Shown here: positions 17,334-25,564 of the stretch, piece after piece | How positions within the stretch are numbered: the first letter of the stretch is position 1 | Layout of the letters: every line of letters starts with the position of its first letter | Assembly (NCBI RefSeq): GCF_014652615.1 | Contig: NZ_BMZD01000001.1 | Span: 145,962 to 209,961, forward strand | Reading direction: 5' to 3' | DNA from: Novosphingobium arvoryzae | GTDB lineage: Bacteria > Pseudomonadota > Alphaproteobacteria > Sphingomonadales > Sphingomonadaceae | DNA: 64,000 bases | The notes under the pieces: model-generated | Told to the model about the DNA's origin: nothing | Databases searched by the model: none | What the model saw: the letters and a program-made list of their open reading frames with translations, nothing else | Position numbers and translations under genes: made by a program

Positions 17334-17867
17334 TTACTGGATGCGGATCACGCGGGCGTTCTGGCCTTTGCCGACCTTGGCGAAATAGCTGCCCAGCGAC
17401 GCCGTCTCGATCACGATCGGATCGCCGCGCTTGGCATAGACCGGGCGTCCAGCGATCTGTTTCCAGCGTGCGCCATCAGCCAGCACGAACACGGCCTGCC
17501 CGTCGCGGGCGGGGTATGTGCTTTCGATCGTGCTTTCGATTGCCTTCACGTCCTCGCTGTCACCGCCGCCGAACAGCTTGATCGACGGGAGCGACAGGCC
17601 GAACAGGCCGCGCCGCGCCTCGCGCATGGTTTCGCGGTCGGCAATGACCAGATCCTTGGCGTCCCGCGCGGTGGCCATGGCGCCGACCGTGCGGTCATAA
17701 CAGGCCAGCCGCTCGGCCGGATCGGCCACGCTCTTGCAGTCCAGCACGGCCTGGAACACCGGCGGCGGCGGGGTGGAGACGTCTTTGTTCCTGGCTGCCG
17801 CCGGAGCGGCGAGCGCGCCCAGCGTCAGCATTACAAGCGGCACGAGCGATCGGGGCAGGCGGGTCAC
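17334..17867 (-). CDS. Exported protein with CYDR-type motif, unknown function
   Basis: A 177-aa protein with a signal peptide ('SLVPLVMLTLGALAAPAAA') and a mature part beginning with 'VLDCKSVADPAERLACYDRTVG', a two-Cys motif common in sphingomonad periplasmic proteins. A small beta-rich C-terminal domain follows ('GQAVFVLADGARWKQI ... IVIETASLGSYFAKV'). The GTG at 17867 is chosen because GGAGAG sits five bases upstream; a TTG-initiated extension 16 codons longer is possible. It is tail to tail with the previous gene. Confidence 0.72.
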   Translation of the reverse strand: MTRLPRSLVPLVMLTLGALAAPAAARNKDVSTPPPPVFQAVLDCKSVADPAERLACYDRTVGAMATARDAKDLVIADRETMREARRGLFGLSLPSIKLFGGGDSEDVKAIESTIESTYPARDGQAVFVLADGARWKQIAGRPVYAKRGDPIVIETASLGSYFAKVGKGQNARVIRIQ

Positions 17868-18012
17868 GGCGTCTCTCCATTCCGGGCTGGCCCGTTTCGG
17901 GCTGGCCAATGACAAGGCTGGTTGCCGGGACGATGCCCGCGCGGTGCGCCAGCGTCAATCATGTGCAGGCGGCGCTTGATTCGCGGGGCGGCTGGCCCCA
18001 CACCGTCAGGCG

Positions 18013-19020
18013 ATGCTGCGCCGCGTGATGATTGCCCTGCTGATAGTTGGATTGGCGCCCGGTCTGTGGTGGCAGATGCCGCGTCCCGCCCCGGTTTACG
18101 AGCAGCGGGTCGATGTGCGGCCGGTGCCGGTCGATCCGGCGCTGGCGCAGCTTGGCCCCTTGCGGCTGAGCGGCGTGTGGCACCTGACCAGCCCGCATGA
18201 ATGGTTTGGCGGCTATTCCGCGCTCGTCGCGGTTCGTCCGGGCCGGTTGCTGGCCTTTTCCGACCGGGGCTATGCCATCGATCTGCCGCTGCCCGGCAGT
18301 CCGGCGGTGGAGCCGGCCCGCATCCTGACGGCAACGGGCGACGACAAGGCGCTGAAGGCCTCCCGGGATATCGAGGCGGCAACCTATGACCCGCGGCAGG
18401 ACGAGATTTTCCTGGCGATGGAATTCCGCAACGCCATTACCCGCACCACGCCCGCGCTGCAGGGCTGGCAGATGGCTTTTCCGCGCCTGATGCAGGGCTG
18501 GTCGGGCAACCAGGGGCCAGAAGCCATGGTCCGCCTGGCGGATGGCCGGTTCGTGGTTCTGGGTGAACGCGACGGTGGCTGGCGCGATCGCGATTCGCAT
18601 CCCGCGCTGCTGCTGGCGGGCGACCCCACGCGCGGGACATCCGAACAGGCGTTTACCTATGACAGCAACGGCGGCGGGCGGCCGACCGATATGGCGCAAT
18701 TGCCGGACGGTCGGGTGCTGATCCTGCAGCGCACGCTGCTCTGGCCCTTCCCGCCGCGCTTTTCCGGGGCCATCGCGCTGGCCGATCCGGCCACATTGCA
18801 GCCCGGCGGGCGCTGGCGCGGCAAAGTGCTCGCGCGGTTGGAGGCGCCGCTGCCGGTCGACAATTTCGAAGGGCTGACGATCACCCCGGCTCCGGGAGGC
18901 AAAGTGCACGTCTGGCTGATTTCGGACGACAACATGGCCGTTACCCAGCGCACGCTGTTGTGGCGGCTGGAACTGGATCTGGCCGACTTGCCGGCCATGG
19001 AGCGGCCCGCTACGCGCTAA
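18013..19020 (+). CDS. Esterase-like protein of the phytase-like family (PF13449 type)
   Basis: A 335-aa exported or membrane-anchored protein: an N-terminal hydrophobic segment (residues 5-22) then a beta-propeller-like domain. Typical features of the 'esterase-like activity of phytase' family are seen: 'DIEAATYDPRQDEIFLAMEFRNAI', 'GPEAMVRLADGRFVVLGE', 'DNFEGLTI'. Real activity on phytate or esters is not established for most members. It runs toward the convergent rpmB gene; a hairpin lies just after its stop. Confidence 0.82.
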   Translation: MLRRVMIALLIVGLAPGLWWQMPRPAPVYEQRVDVRPVPVDPALAQLGPLRLSGVWHLTSPHEWFGGYSALVAVRPGRLLAFSDRGYAIDLPLPGSPAVEPARILTATGDDKALKASRDIEAATYDPRQDEIFLAMEFRNAITRTTPALQGWQMAFPRLMQGWSGNQGPEAMVRLADGRFVVLGERDGGWRDRDSHPALLLAGDPTRGTSEQAFTYDSNGGGRPTDMAQLPDGRVLILQRTLLWPFPPRFSGAIALADPATLQPGGRWRGKVLARLEAPLPVDNFEGLTITPAPGGKVHVWLISDDNMAVTQRTLLWRLELDLADLPAMERPATR

Positions 19021-19021
19021 A

Positions 19022-19052
19022 CGCGCCTTCTCCGGACAAAGCAAAAGGCGCG
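19022..19052. terminator. Possible bidirectional terminator between esterase-like gene and rpmB
   Basis: Perfect 8-bp inverted repeat CGCGCCTT / AAGGCGCG with a 15-base loop, beginning two bases after the stop of the upstream gene and about 70 bases beyond the rpmB stop on the other strand. The loop is AAAG-rich but there is no clear T tract, so confidence is moderate. Confidence 0.5.
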
Positions 19053-19120
19053 CGAGCAAGCCCGCACGCCCATCGCATTGCCGGTTGTCACCGCGCGCGG
19101 CCGAAGCCGCGCGGCAGCAA

Positions 19121-19405
19121 TCAGGCGGCCTGCTTCTTCGCCAGTTCGCGCTTAACCTTCAGCGCGTTGGTCGACAGCTTGTCGTCCGCGGTCTTCAGCA
19201 GCCAGTTGTCCAGCCCGCCGACGTGTTCGACCGAACGCAGACCGTGGGTCGAGACGCGGAACTTGAAGCTGCGATCCAGCGCTTCGGACATCAGCGTGAC
19301 GTTCTGCAGGTTGGGCAGGAACACGCGCTTCGTCTTGTTGTTGGCGTGGCTGACGTTGTGGCCTACCTGGCGGCCCTTGCCGGTCAGTTCGCAAATACGG
19401 GACAT
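19121..19405 (-). CDS. rpmB: RpmB, 50S ribosomal protein L28
   Basis: L28 (94 aa) of the large ribosomal subunit. The N-terminus '[27 protein letters not shown]' is diagnostic, followed by 'FLPNLQNV' and a lysine-rich tail. It has the longer alphaproteobacterial form. It stands alone between the esterase-like gene and tadA, which diverges from it. Confidence 0.98.
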   Translation of the reverse strand: MSRICELTGKGRQVGHNVSHANNKTKRVFLPNLQNVTLMSEALDRSFKFRVSTHGLRSVEHVGGLDNWLLKTADDKLSTNALKVKRELAKKQAA

Positions 19406-19519
19406 GGTTCAAACTCGCTTTGAATGTCGTTACCGTTGCCGGGTGAAGGCGGGCGCTTAGCGATTCACCCTGCAAAGGTCAAGTTGCGTGAACGGGATCG
19501 GCGCGGTAGCGCTCCGCAC

Positions 19520-19975
19520 ATGACGACGTGGCCCCTTCCGGAACCGATGGCCCATGCGCTGGAGCAGGCCCGCGCCGGGGCCGCTGCGGGCGAAGTGCCG
19601 ATTGGCGCGGTGATCGTCAAGGATGGCGTGGTGATTGCCGCCGCGCACAACGCCCCGCGCGCCCTGACCGACCCCACCGCACATGCGGAAATCCTGGCGA
19701 TTCGGGCTGCGGCGCAGCATCTGGGCAACGAGCGGCTGGACGGGTGCGAGCTGTGGGTCACGCTGGAGCCCTGCCCGATGTGTGCGGGCGCCATCGCCCA
19801 TGCGCGAATCGGTCGGCTCTATTACGCGGCGGCCGATCCCAAGGGCGGCGCCGTGGAACATGGCGCACGGGTGTTCGAGCATGAGCAGTGCCTGCACCGT
19901 CCCGAAGTCTACACCGGCATCGGCGAATCGGTTGCGGCAGATTTGCTGCGTGATTTCTTTCGCGCCCGTCGATAG
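19520..19975 (+). CDS. tadA: TadA-type tRNA adenosine deaminase
   Basis: A 151-aa zinc deaminase that converts wobble A34 of tRNA-Arg(ACG) to inosine. Zinc/catalytic motifs are 'HAEILAIRAA' (about residues 57-66, His ligand and catalytic Glu) and 'PCPMCAGAI' (about 86-94, two Cys ligands). 'ARIGRLYYAA.DPKGGAVEHG' is characteristic of TadA. The ATG at 19520 gives the usual N-terminus; a longer ORF upstream is unconserved. It diverges from rpmB. Confidence 0.94.
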   Translation: MTTWPLPEPMAHALEQARAGAAAGEVPIGAVIVKDGVVIAAAHNAPRALTDPTAHAEILAIRAAAQHLGNERLDGCELWVTLEPCPMCAGAIAHARIGRLYYAAADPKGGAVEHGARVFEHEQCLHRPEVYTGIGESVAADLLRDFFRARR

Positions 19976-20012
19976 TTGACCTGCCGCCCTGCGCGGGGGC
20001 AAGGCGGAGGGC

Positions 20013-20795
20013 ATGATCCGTTCCGCCTTGCTCGCCGTCCTGTTCCTGTCCCTGCCGGTGGCTGTCCATGCCAAGGCGCCGGAAGCGGCCGTCCGGCCAC
20101 CCGTATCGGGGATGCTGGATGATCCCTGCCCGGCCAGTCGCGACGGCCAGTGGGCGCTGTCGGAAGACGTGCTGAAGAACGACTGGCCGTGGCTGTGCCG
20201 CTATCGCGCCGAAAACGCGGCCTATGGCGCGCACAATCCGGCGCGGGCGGTGTTTATTGGCGATTCGATCACCGAAGGCTGGGCCCGGACCGATCCGGCG
20301 CTGTTCAGCAAGGGGGTGGTCGGGCGCGGGCTGTCGGGGCAGACCAGCCCGCAGATCCTGCTGCGGTTCTGGCAGGACGTGATCGCGTTGCACCCGCGCG
20401 TCGTGCACATCATGATCGGCACCAACGACATCGCGGGCAACACCGGGCCAACCTCGGTCGCGGCCTATCAGGCCAATATCCGGGCGATGGTCGATCTGGC
20501 GCGGGTCAATGGTGTGCGGGTGGTTCTGGGCAGCATTCCTCCGGCCAAGCGGATGGACTGGCGCCCCGGCCTGGAACCGGCCCTGCGGATTGCCGAGCTG
20601 AACCGCTGGCTGCGCGCGTTCGCGGCGGAGCAGGGGCTGGTCTATGCCGATTACCATGGCGTGCTGGCGACGCCCGATGGCGCACTGCGGCCGGAACTGG
20701 GCAAGGACGGGGTCCATCCCGAAGCGCCCGGCTATGCGCTGATGCGCCCGATAGCCGAACGCGCGCTGGCCGAGGCGGAAGCGGCCTATCCTTAA
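20013..20795 (+). CDS. Exported SGNH/GDSL-family hydrolase
   Basis: A 260-aa periplasmic esterase-type hydrolase. Signal peptide to about residue 20 ('AVHAKA'). SGNH blocks are visible: the nucleophile Ser in 'VFIGDSITEGW' (about 81-91), Gly in 'GRGLSGQTSPQ', Asn in 'IMIGTNDIAGN', and the Asp/His pair in 'KDGVHPEAPGY'. The closest general type is the platelet-activating-factor acetylhydrolase-like group; the substrate is unknown. Its stop overlaps that of the convergent GST gene (TTAA at 20792-20795). Confidence 0.9.
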   Translation: MIRSALLAVLFLSLPVAVHAKAPEAAVRPPVSGMLDDPCPASRDGQWALSEDVLKNDWPWLCRYRAENAAYGAHNPARAVFIGDSITEGWARTDPALFSKGVVGRGLSGQTSPQILLRFWQDVIALHPRVVHIMIGTNDIAGNTGPTSVAAYQANIRAMVDLARVNGVRVVLGSIPPAKRMDWRPGLEPALRIAELNRWLRAFAAEQGLVYADYHGVLATPDGALRPELGKDGVHPEAPGYALMRPIAERALAEAEAAYP

Positions 20796-21442
20796 CCGAG
20801 CGGGTTGGTTTCGCCTGCCTGCGATCCCTGCGCCGCCTTGGCGCGCTGGAACGCGGGGCGCTGGCTGAGCCGGTCGAGATAGGCGGCCATGCCGGGGGTG
20901 ACTTGCGCCTCCAGCCCGATCGACTGCGCCAGCATCACCGCGTAGCCGACCGAGATGTCGGCCATCGTGAAGCGCCCGGCGGCGGCGTAATCGCCGTCCA
21001 GCATCAGTTCGGCATTGCGAAGGCGCGATCCGAACCACTGGGCGTAATCCTCCGCCGCCTGCGCCACGCGGCGTTCGGGCGGCTCCAGCATGGTGTAGCG
21101 CAAGTGGATCGTCTGCGGGAACGTCAGCGTTGCTTCGCCCATGTGCAGGAAATTGAGGTAGGCGGCATAGCCGGGTTCGTGCGGTGCGACTGCAAGGTCG
21201 CTGGGGCCGAACCGGGTGGCCAGGTAATGCGGGATCGCCGCGCTTTCGGTCATCAACTGGCCATCGACCAGCACCGCCGGGACCGTGCCCAGCGGGTTCA
21301 CGTCGCGGTATCCCTTCACGAAGACGCGTGGCGGGAATTGCATCAGCTCAAGGCCATAAGGCAGCTCCAGCTCTTCCAGCGCCCAGAGCACGCGGAACGA
21401 GCGGGAATCGCGGCAGTGGAACAGCTGGATGGCAGGGCTCAT
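20792..21442 (-). CDS. Glutathione S-transferase family protein
   Basis: A 216-aa cytosolic GST-fold protein. The thioredoxin-like N-terminal domain ('FHCRDSRSFRVLWALEELELPY', about residues 7-28) is followed by 'NPLGTVPAVLVDGQLMTESAAI' with the cis-Pro and glutathione-binding Glu-Ser, then an all-helical C-terminal domain. The ATG at 21442 overlaps the stop of the upstream yqaA-like gene (ATGA), so the two are co-translated; a longer in-frame start ten codons upstream lies within that gene. The substrate is unknown. Confidence 0.92.
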   Translation of the reverse strand: MSPAIQLFHCRDSRSFRVLWALEELELPYGLELMQFPPRVFVKGYRDVNPLGTVPAVLVDGQLMTESAAIPHYLATRFGPSDLAVAPHEPGYAAYLNFLHMGEATLTFPQTIHLRYTMLEPPERRVAQAAEDYAQWFGSRLRNAELMLDGDYAAAGRFTMADISVGYAVMLAQSIGLEAQVTPGMAAYLDRLSQRPAFQRAKAAQGSQAGETNPLG

Positions 21443-22080
21443 GCGGCGGACTCCAATGTGGCGGCGGCGCACTTTGCGCTGGCTTCGGCGGTGCCGCCGC
21501 CGCCGAGCATCGTCACCGCGATGAACCCGCCAATCACCGCGATCACGAACCCGGCCGTGACGAGCCCCAGGTACTTGTCGATGAACGCCTTGATCGGCGC
21601 GCCGAACATCCGGAACAGCACGCCCACGATCATGAAGCTGATCGAGCGGCTGACCAGGCTGGCGCCGATGAAGGTCAGCAGCGGCATCTCGATGAAGCCG
21701 GCCGTGATCGTCAGCAGCTTGAACGGGATCGGCGTCGCCCCCTTGATCATGATGATCTCGGCTCCGAATTCGCGCAGGTAACAGGCCGCCTTGGGGAAGC
21801 TCTCCGTCAGCCCCAGCGCGCCGAGCAGCTGGGTGCCGACCGTTTCATACAGGCCATAGCCGATGGCATAGCCCAGCAGCCCGCCCGCCACGGACGCCAG
21901 CGTGGCGATCATGGCAAAGCGGATCGCCTTTTTCGGTTCGGCCAGGCACATCAGCCCCAGCAAGGGGTGCGGCGGGATCGGGAAAAAGCTGGCCTCGACG
22001 AAGGCAAAGGCGGCCAGCCACCATTCGGCGTGGCGGTGGGCGGCCTTGGCCATGGTCCATTCGTAGAGGCTGCGCAGCAT
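21439..22080 (-). CDS. YqaA-family (DedA-like) membrane protein
   Basis: A 213-aa inner-membrane protein with about five hydrophobic segments. The family motif region is visible: 'FVEASFFPIPPHPLL' (about residues 27-41), then 'FGAEIIMIKGATPIPFKLLTITAG' with the conserved Gly-x-x-P-I-P-x-K core of DedA/VTT proteins. Such proteins are proposed to move lipids or aid membrane homeostasis. It is co-translated with the GST gene downstream. Its promoter would lie in the 200-base gap shared with the divergent GTA gene. Confidence 0.9.
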   Translation of the reverse strand: MLRSLYEWTMAKAAHRHAEWWLAAFAFVEASFFPIPPHPLLGLMCLAEPKKAIRFAMIATLASVAGGLLGYAIGYGLYETVGTQLLGALGLTESFPKAACYLREFGAEIIMIKGATPIPFKLLTITAGFIEMPLLTFIGASLVSRSISFMIVGVLFRMFGAPIKAFIDKYLGLVTAGFVIAVIGGFIAVTMLGGGGTAEASAKCAAATLESAA

Positions 22081-22155
22081 CGGGTTTCCTTGGGGATGGC
22101 GGGAACGCGGCCTGCTTATAGGGCGGGCCCGCTGGCGACAAGCGCGGACACGATA

Positions 22156-22210
22156 TAACCAATTCGGTTAAAATATCTTGACATCGTCACGCTGTTTCGG
22201 TACATAAAGA
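22156..22210 (+). promoter_or_regulatory. Promoter and palindromic operator before the GTA small terminase gene
   Basis: A perfect -35 box TTGACA (22178-22183) is followed after 17 bases by a weak -10-like TACATA (22201-22206). Immediately upstream is the palindrome TAACC-AATTC-GGTTA (22156-22170). The window between yqaA and the terminase gene is AT-rich compared with its surroundings. The orientation and spacing point to transcription of the terminase gene about 75 bases downstream. Confidence 0.55.
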
Positions 22211-22283
22211 GAACATCGCGATCGACCGATTCGGCAGCCCTGCCGCTTCGCCCGGTCGCTCCCAGCCAGCAGGAACCCACAGC

Positions 22284-22823
22284 ATGACCAAGGCGATTTC
22301 ATCGTCCGGCAATCCCGTGCCGGTGCGGACCCCGCGCCCGCGCGGGCGGCGGATCAAGCTGGCTCCCGGCTTGCGCGCCGCTGCGGGCGAATCCGCGCTG
22401 AACAAGCACTGGCGCACGTATTTCCTTGCCGCACTGGTCGAAACGTCGTGCGTCAAGGCGTCGGCGCAGATCGCCGGGGTGTCCCCTACCCGCGCCTACC
22501 GCGCGCGGCGCGAGGATCCGGCCTTTGCCGCGCAGTGGCGCACCGCGCTGGCCGAGGGGTATGAAAACCTGGAGCTGGAACTGCTGGCCCACCTGCGCAA
22601 TCCCGATCCGGCGCGGAAGATCGACGTCGCCAACGCGCTGAAGCTGTTGTCGCACCACCGCGCCGCCAAAGCCGAAGCGCGCCCGCCGGTGGACGAGCGC
22701 AGCGAGCAGGAAGTGCTCGATTCGATCGATGCCATGATCGACCAGATGCGCGAGCGCGCGGCGGCCAACGCGGCCTTGCTGGCCGAGATGGACGGCGGGG
22801 AGGGTGATCTTGGCGCGGATTGA
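22284..22823 (+). CDS. GTA small terminase-like protein (TerS, intact)
   Basis: A 179-aa protein of the kind that heads the alphaproteobacterial GTA cluster. Residues about 45-90 form a helix-turn-helix-like region ('YFLAALVETSCVKASAQIAGVSPTRAYRARREDPAFAAQWRTAL') used to choose terminase substrates; a basic N-terminus and a long acidic helical C-terminus follow. It partners the large terminase in packaging host DNA. The gene is complete and preceded by a good promoter, but the downstream packaging gene is truncated, so the product now has no functional partner in this cluster. Function by context and family resemblance. Confidence 0.75.
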   Translation: MTKAISSSGNPVPVRTPRPRGRRIKLAPGLRAAAGESALNKHWRTYFLAALVETSCVKASAQIAGVSPTRAYRARREDPAFAAQWRTALAEGYENLELELLAHLRNPDPARKIDVANALKLLSHHRAAKAEARPPVDERSEQEVLDSIDAMIDQMRERAAANAALLAEMDGGEGDLGAD

Positions 22824-23379
22824 CCGTGGAGCCTATCTTGCCAGCCTCGAACCGCCAGAGCGCCGCGCTGCGCTGGCCCGGCTGAGCGACCGGGAGCGCC
22901 GGTCGCTGCGCACCCACTGGAACCTGTGGGCGCATGAAGGGCAGATCGCGCCACCCGGCGACTGGCTGGCCTGGCTGATCATGGCCGGGCGCGGGTTCGG
23001 CAAGACCCGCGCCGGGGCGGAATGGGTCCGCGCGATTGCCCAGAACGATGGCAGCGCCCGGATTGCGCTGGTCGGCGCTTCGCTGGTCGAGGCGCGCAGC
23101 GTGATGGTCGAAGGGGAAAGCGGGCTGCTGGCGATTGCCCCGCGCGACAACCGCCCCCGGTTCGAACCGTCCAAGCGCCTGCTGACCTGGCGCAGTGGCG
23201 CGCAGGCCATGCTCTATTCCGCCGGGGAACCGGAAAGCCTGCGCGGGCCGCAGCACAGCCATGCTTCCCGGACAGGCCCAGAAGGAAGGGTATGTGAACG
23301 AGGCGCTGGCCCGGATCGACACCCTGTTGCACCTGTCGGTCGAAGGCGTGGCGAACAGCCCGCCCGCCACGCCGGCTGA
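22804..23379 (+). pseudogene. Truncated GTA large terminase (TerL N-terminal fragment)
   Basis: The ORF starts at a GTG overlapping the TerS stop by 20 bases. Residues 1-153 match a GTA/phage large terminase ATPase domain: 'DWLAWLIMAGRGFGKTRAGAEWVRAIA' with Walker A GRGFGKT near residues 62-68, then 'SGAQAMLYSAGEPESLRGPQHSHA'. Full-length TerL continues with the Walker B and nuclease domains (over 400 aa), but after about base 23262 the frame turns into low-complexity, unconserved residues and stops at 23379. The reading frame of the DUF2793 gene begins at the same point. ATPase and nuclease parts are lost, so packaging activity is not expected. Confidence 0.85.
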
Positions 23380-23665
23380 GAGTGCGTGCTGGCTGGTCGG
23401 ACAGGCCCCGACCGGGGAATGGACCGGACGCGCTGACCAGATCGCTGCCTTAAACCACGGCAACTGGATGTTTTTTTTGCCGCGCGACGGAATGCGGGTG
23501 TTGAACCGCGCGAGCGGCCAGGAAATCCGCTTTGCTGATGGCTGGCAAGTGGCCACGCGGCCGGACCTGCCGAGCGGCGGCCAGACTGTCGATGTGCAGG
23601 CGCGCTCGGCGATTGCCGCGATTGTCGATTGCCTGACTGATGCCGGACTGCTCGGCAGCGAATGA
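23261..23665 (+). pseudogene. 5'-truncated GTA DUF2793 protein
   Basis: From the ATG at 23261 a 134-aa frame encodes 'GQAQKEGYVNEALARIDTLLHLSVEG', 'CWLVGQAPTGEWTGRADQIAALNHGNWMFFLPRDGMRV': the DUF2793 domain, encoded near the downstream end of GTA clusters in sphingomonads and thought to be a tail- or fibre-associated protein. The usual ten or so N-terminal residues before 'PGQAQKE' are missing; the ATG is made from the last codons of the TerL fragment (CAT GCT). Domain integrity downstream is good, so the fragment might still be expressible, but without the rest of the particle. Confidence 0.8.
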
Positions 23666-23860
23666 ATTTGGCCCGATCCGGACCAATCCGCTCGCAAGGC
23701 AGGTGAGCGGCGGTTTACAGCGTCTTTTTCGCGCCAAACAGGCCTGTAACTGCGGCATAATTGCAACAGATACGATCTTTGAGCGCTTGCGCGGGGAATT
23801 CTAAGGGGTTAGACAACGCCAACTCGGTGGCTCCAATCCTACTTCAAAGGGGAAATCATA

Positions 23861-24946
23861 ATGCGGAAACTGGTCATTGGGATGGCGCTGGCCTCCTCGG
23901 CCCTCGCGACGCCGGCCCTGGCTCGTGACGATTCGTGGTACGTCGAAATGGATGCTGGCGGCACGATCGTCCAGGACATCCAGAACCTGACGGGCCAGAA
24001 CAACGTCGGCACCCTGGAACTGAAGCCCGGTTATGACTTCGGCGGCATCGTCGGTTATGACTTCGGTTCGTTCCGCCTCGAAGCCGAAGCCAGCTATCGT
24101 CGCGCTGAAGAAGAAGGCTATCGCAGCCCGACCCTCAACTACACCCAGGCTCAGACCGGCGGTGGTGCCGAAGCTCTCAGCTTCATGCTGAACGGCCTGC
24201 TCGACTTCGGTGAAGACGATGGTCTGCAGGGCTTCGTTGGTGGTGGCGTCGGCGTTGGCCGCGCCAAGGTCGCGCTGATCACGCCGAATGCCGGCCTCAA
24301 CGTCGTCGATTCGGACACCGGCTTTGCCTGGCAGGGTCTGGCGGGCGTTCGCGCTCCGCTGAGCGACAATGTCGACATCGGTCTCAAGTATCGCTTCTAC
24401 AACCAGTACGGCAACGACCTGGTGAGCGCTGCGGGCCGCAACGTGCGCGTCGGTTTCCGTTCGCACTCGCTGCTGCTGACGCTGGGCTACAACTTCGGTG
24501 GCGCTCCGGAAGAAGTGGCTCCGCCGCCTCCGCCGCCCCCGCCGCCGCCCCCGCCGCCCCCGCCGCCGCCGCCGCCGCCGCCGCCGGCTGTGGTCTGCAA
24601 CAAGGGTCCGTACATCGTGTTCTTCGACTGGGATAAGTCGGACATCACGCCGGAAGCCGCTTCGATCCTCGACAGCGCCGTCACTGCTTATGCCAACTGC
24701 GCCAACGTTCCGATCATGCTGGCCGGTTACGCTGACCGTTCGGGCAAGCCCGCCTACAACCAGGGCCTGTCGGAGCGTCGTAACGCCTCGGTCCGTGCGT
24801 ACCTGAACTCGCGTGGGATCGCCGACGGTGCGATCTCGAGCCAGGGCTTTGGCGAAAACAACCCGCGCGTTCCGACTGCTGACGGCGTGCGTGAACTGCA
24901 GAACCGCCGGGTGGAAATCACCTACGGTCCGGGTTCGGGCATGTAA
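23861..24946 (+). CDS. OmpA-family porin-like protein with 22-Pro linker
   Basis: A 361-aa outer-membrane protein tying the membrane to peptidoglycan. Signal peptide to about residue 21 ('PALARDD'); an 8-strand beta-barrel of about 200 residues ('GGIVGYDFGSFRLEAEASY', 'FVGGGVGVGRAKV'); then a run of 22 consecutive prolines (24521-24586); then an OmpA-like peptidoglycan-binding domain ('VFFDWDKSDITPEAASIL ... AGYADRSGKPAYNQGLSERRNASVRAYL'). Codon use is that of an abundant protein. A strong AAGGGGAAA ribosome site precedes the ATG and a strong terminator follows. Confidence 0.95.
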   Translation: MRKLVIGMALASSALATPALARDDSWYVEMDAGGTIVQDIQNLTGQNNVGTLELKPGYDFGGIVGYDFGSFRLEAEASYRRAEEEGYRSPTLNYTQAQTGGGAEALSFMLNGLLDFGEDDGLQGFVGGGVGVGRAKVALITPNAGLNVVDSDTGFAWQGLAGVRAPLSDNVDIGLKYRFYNQYGNDLVSAAGRNVRVGFRSHSLLLTLGYNFGGAPEEVAPPPPPPPPPPPPPPPPPPPPPPAVVCNKGPYIVFFDWDKSDITPEAASILDSAVTAYANCANVPIMLAGYADRSGKPAYNQGLSERRNASVRAYLNSRGIADGAISSQGFGENNPRVPTADGVRELQNRRVEITYGPGSGM

Positions 24947-24971
24947 GCAGCCGCAAGGCGCTGAAAGATTG

Positions 24972-25005
24972 GGGGGGCCGGAGCGATCCGGTCCCCCTTT
25001 CTTTT
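24972..25005 (+). terminator. Intrinsic terminator of the OmpA-family gene
   Basis: Stem GGGGGGCCGGA / TCCGGTCCCCC (11 bp with one G-T pair) around a GCGA tetraloop, followed by TTTCTTTT; 25 bases after the stop codon. Confidence 0.92.
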
Positions 25006-25026
25006 GATTGATCAAGGGAGAGAACC

Positions 25027-25554
25027 GTGAAGCACACCACCACAGCCATTGTCCTTGCCGCCGTGCTCGTTTCAGGTTGCGCCACGAATGATGTCGCCAA
25101 ACCGGTCCGGCTGGCTTCAGCGACCTTGCAGAATGCCAACGGCTTGCCGGTGGGCACGGCATTTGTCGGCGGCCTTGGCGATACCTTGACGCTGAATGTC
25201 GCCGCGACCGGCATTTCACCCGGCCCGCACGGGATCCATCTGCACATGGTGGGCGATTGCACCCCGCCCGCCTTCACCACCGCAGGCGGACATCTCAATC
25301 CCGGCGGGCATCAACATGGAACCGACAATCCGGCCGGATCGCATCTGGGCGATCTGCCCAACATCGTTGCCGACGCAGGTGGAGTGGCCACACTCAGCGC
25401 GGCCTTGCGCGGAACCCGGGCAGAGGTTGAAAGCGCCCTGTTCGACGCCGATGGGACGGCCGTGATCATTCACGCCGCCGCTGACGACTACAAGACCGAC
25501 CCCACTGGCAACAGCGGGGCACGGATCGTCTGTGGCGTCCTGAAACGGGGCTGA
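25027..25554 (+). CDS. sodC: Cu/Zn superoxide dismutase family lipoprotein
   Basis: A 175-aa periplasmic or membrane-anchored SOD (2 O2- + 2 H+ to H2O2 + O2). Lipobox 'LVSGC' with Cys near residue 18. Metal ligands are seen in order: the Cu/Zn His of 'HGIHLHMVGDC' (about 75-85), 'GGHLNPGGHQHG', 'GSHLGDLPN', and the C-terminal 'IIHAAADDYKTDPTGNSGARIVCG' with the last Cu His and the disulfide Cys. Start is a GTG with GGGAGAG close upstream. It is convergent with the MFS gene ten bases beyond; no terminator is visible between. Confidence 0.95.
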   Translation: MKHTTTAIVLAAVLVSGCATNDVAKPVRLASATLQNANGLPVGTAFVGGLGDTLTLNVAATGISPGPHGIHLHMVGDCTPPAFTTAGGHLNPGGHQHGTDNPAGSHLGDLPNIVADAGGVATLSAALRGTRAEVESALFDADGTAVIIHAAADDYKTDPTGNSGARIVCGVLKRG

Positions 25555-25564
25555 GCCGCGTGGC

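Noticed and set aside
22200..22230. LexA/SOS box near the GTA promoter (GAAC repeat)
   Set aside because: Only a single GAAC half-site is seen; the second half at the right spacing is missing.
24487..24684. A short frame on the minus strand with a polyglycine run
   Set aside because: It is simply the complement of the polyproline tract in the OmpA gene.
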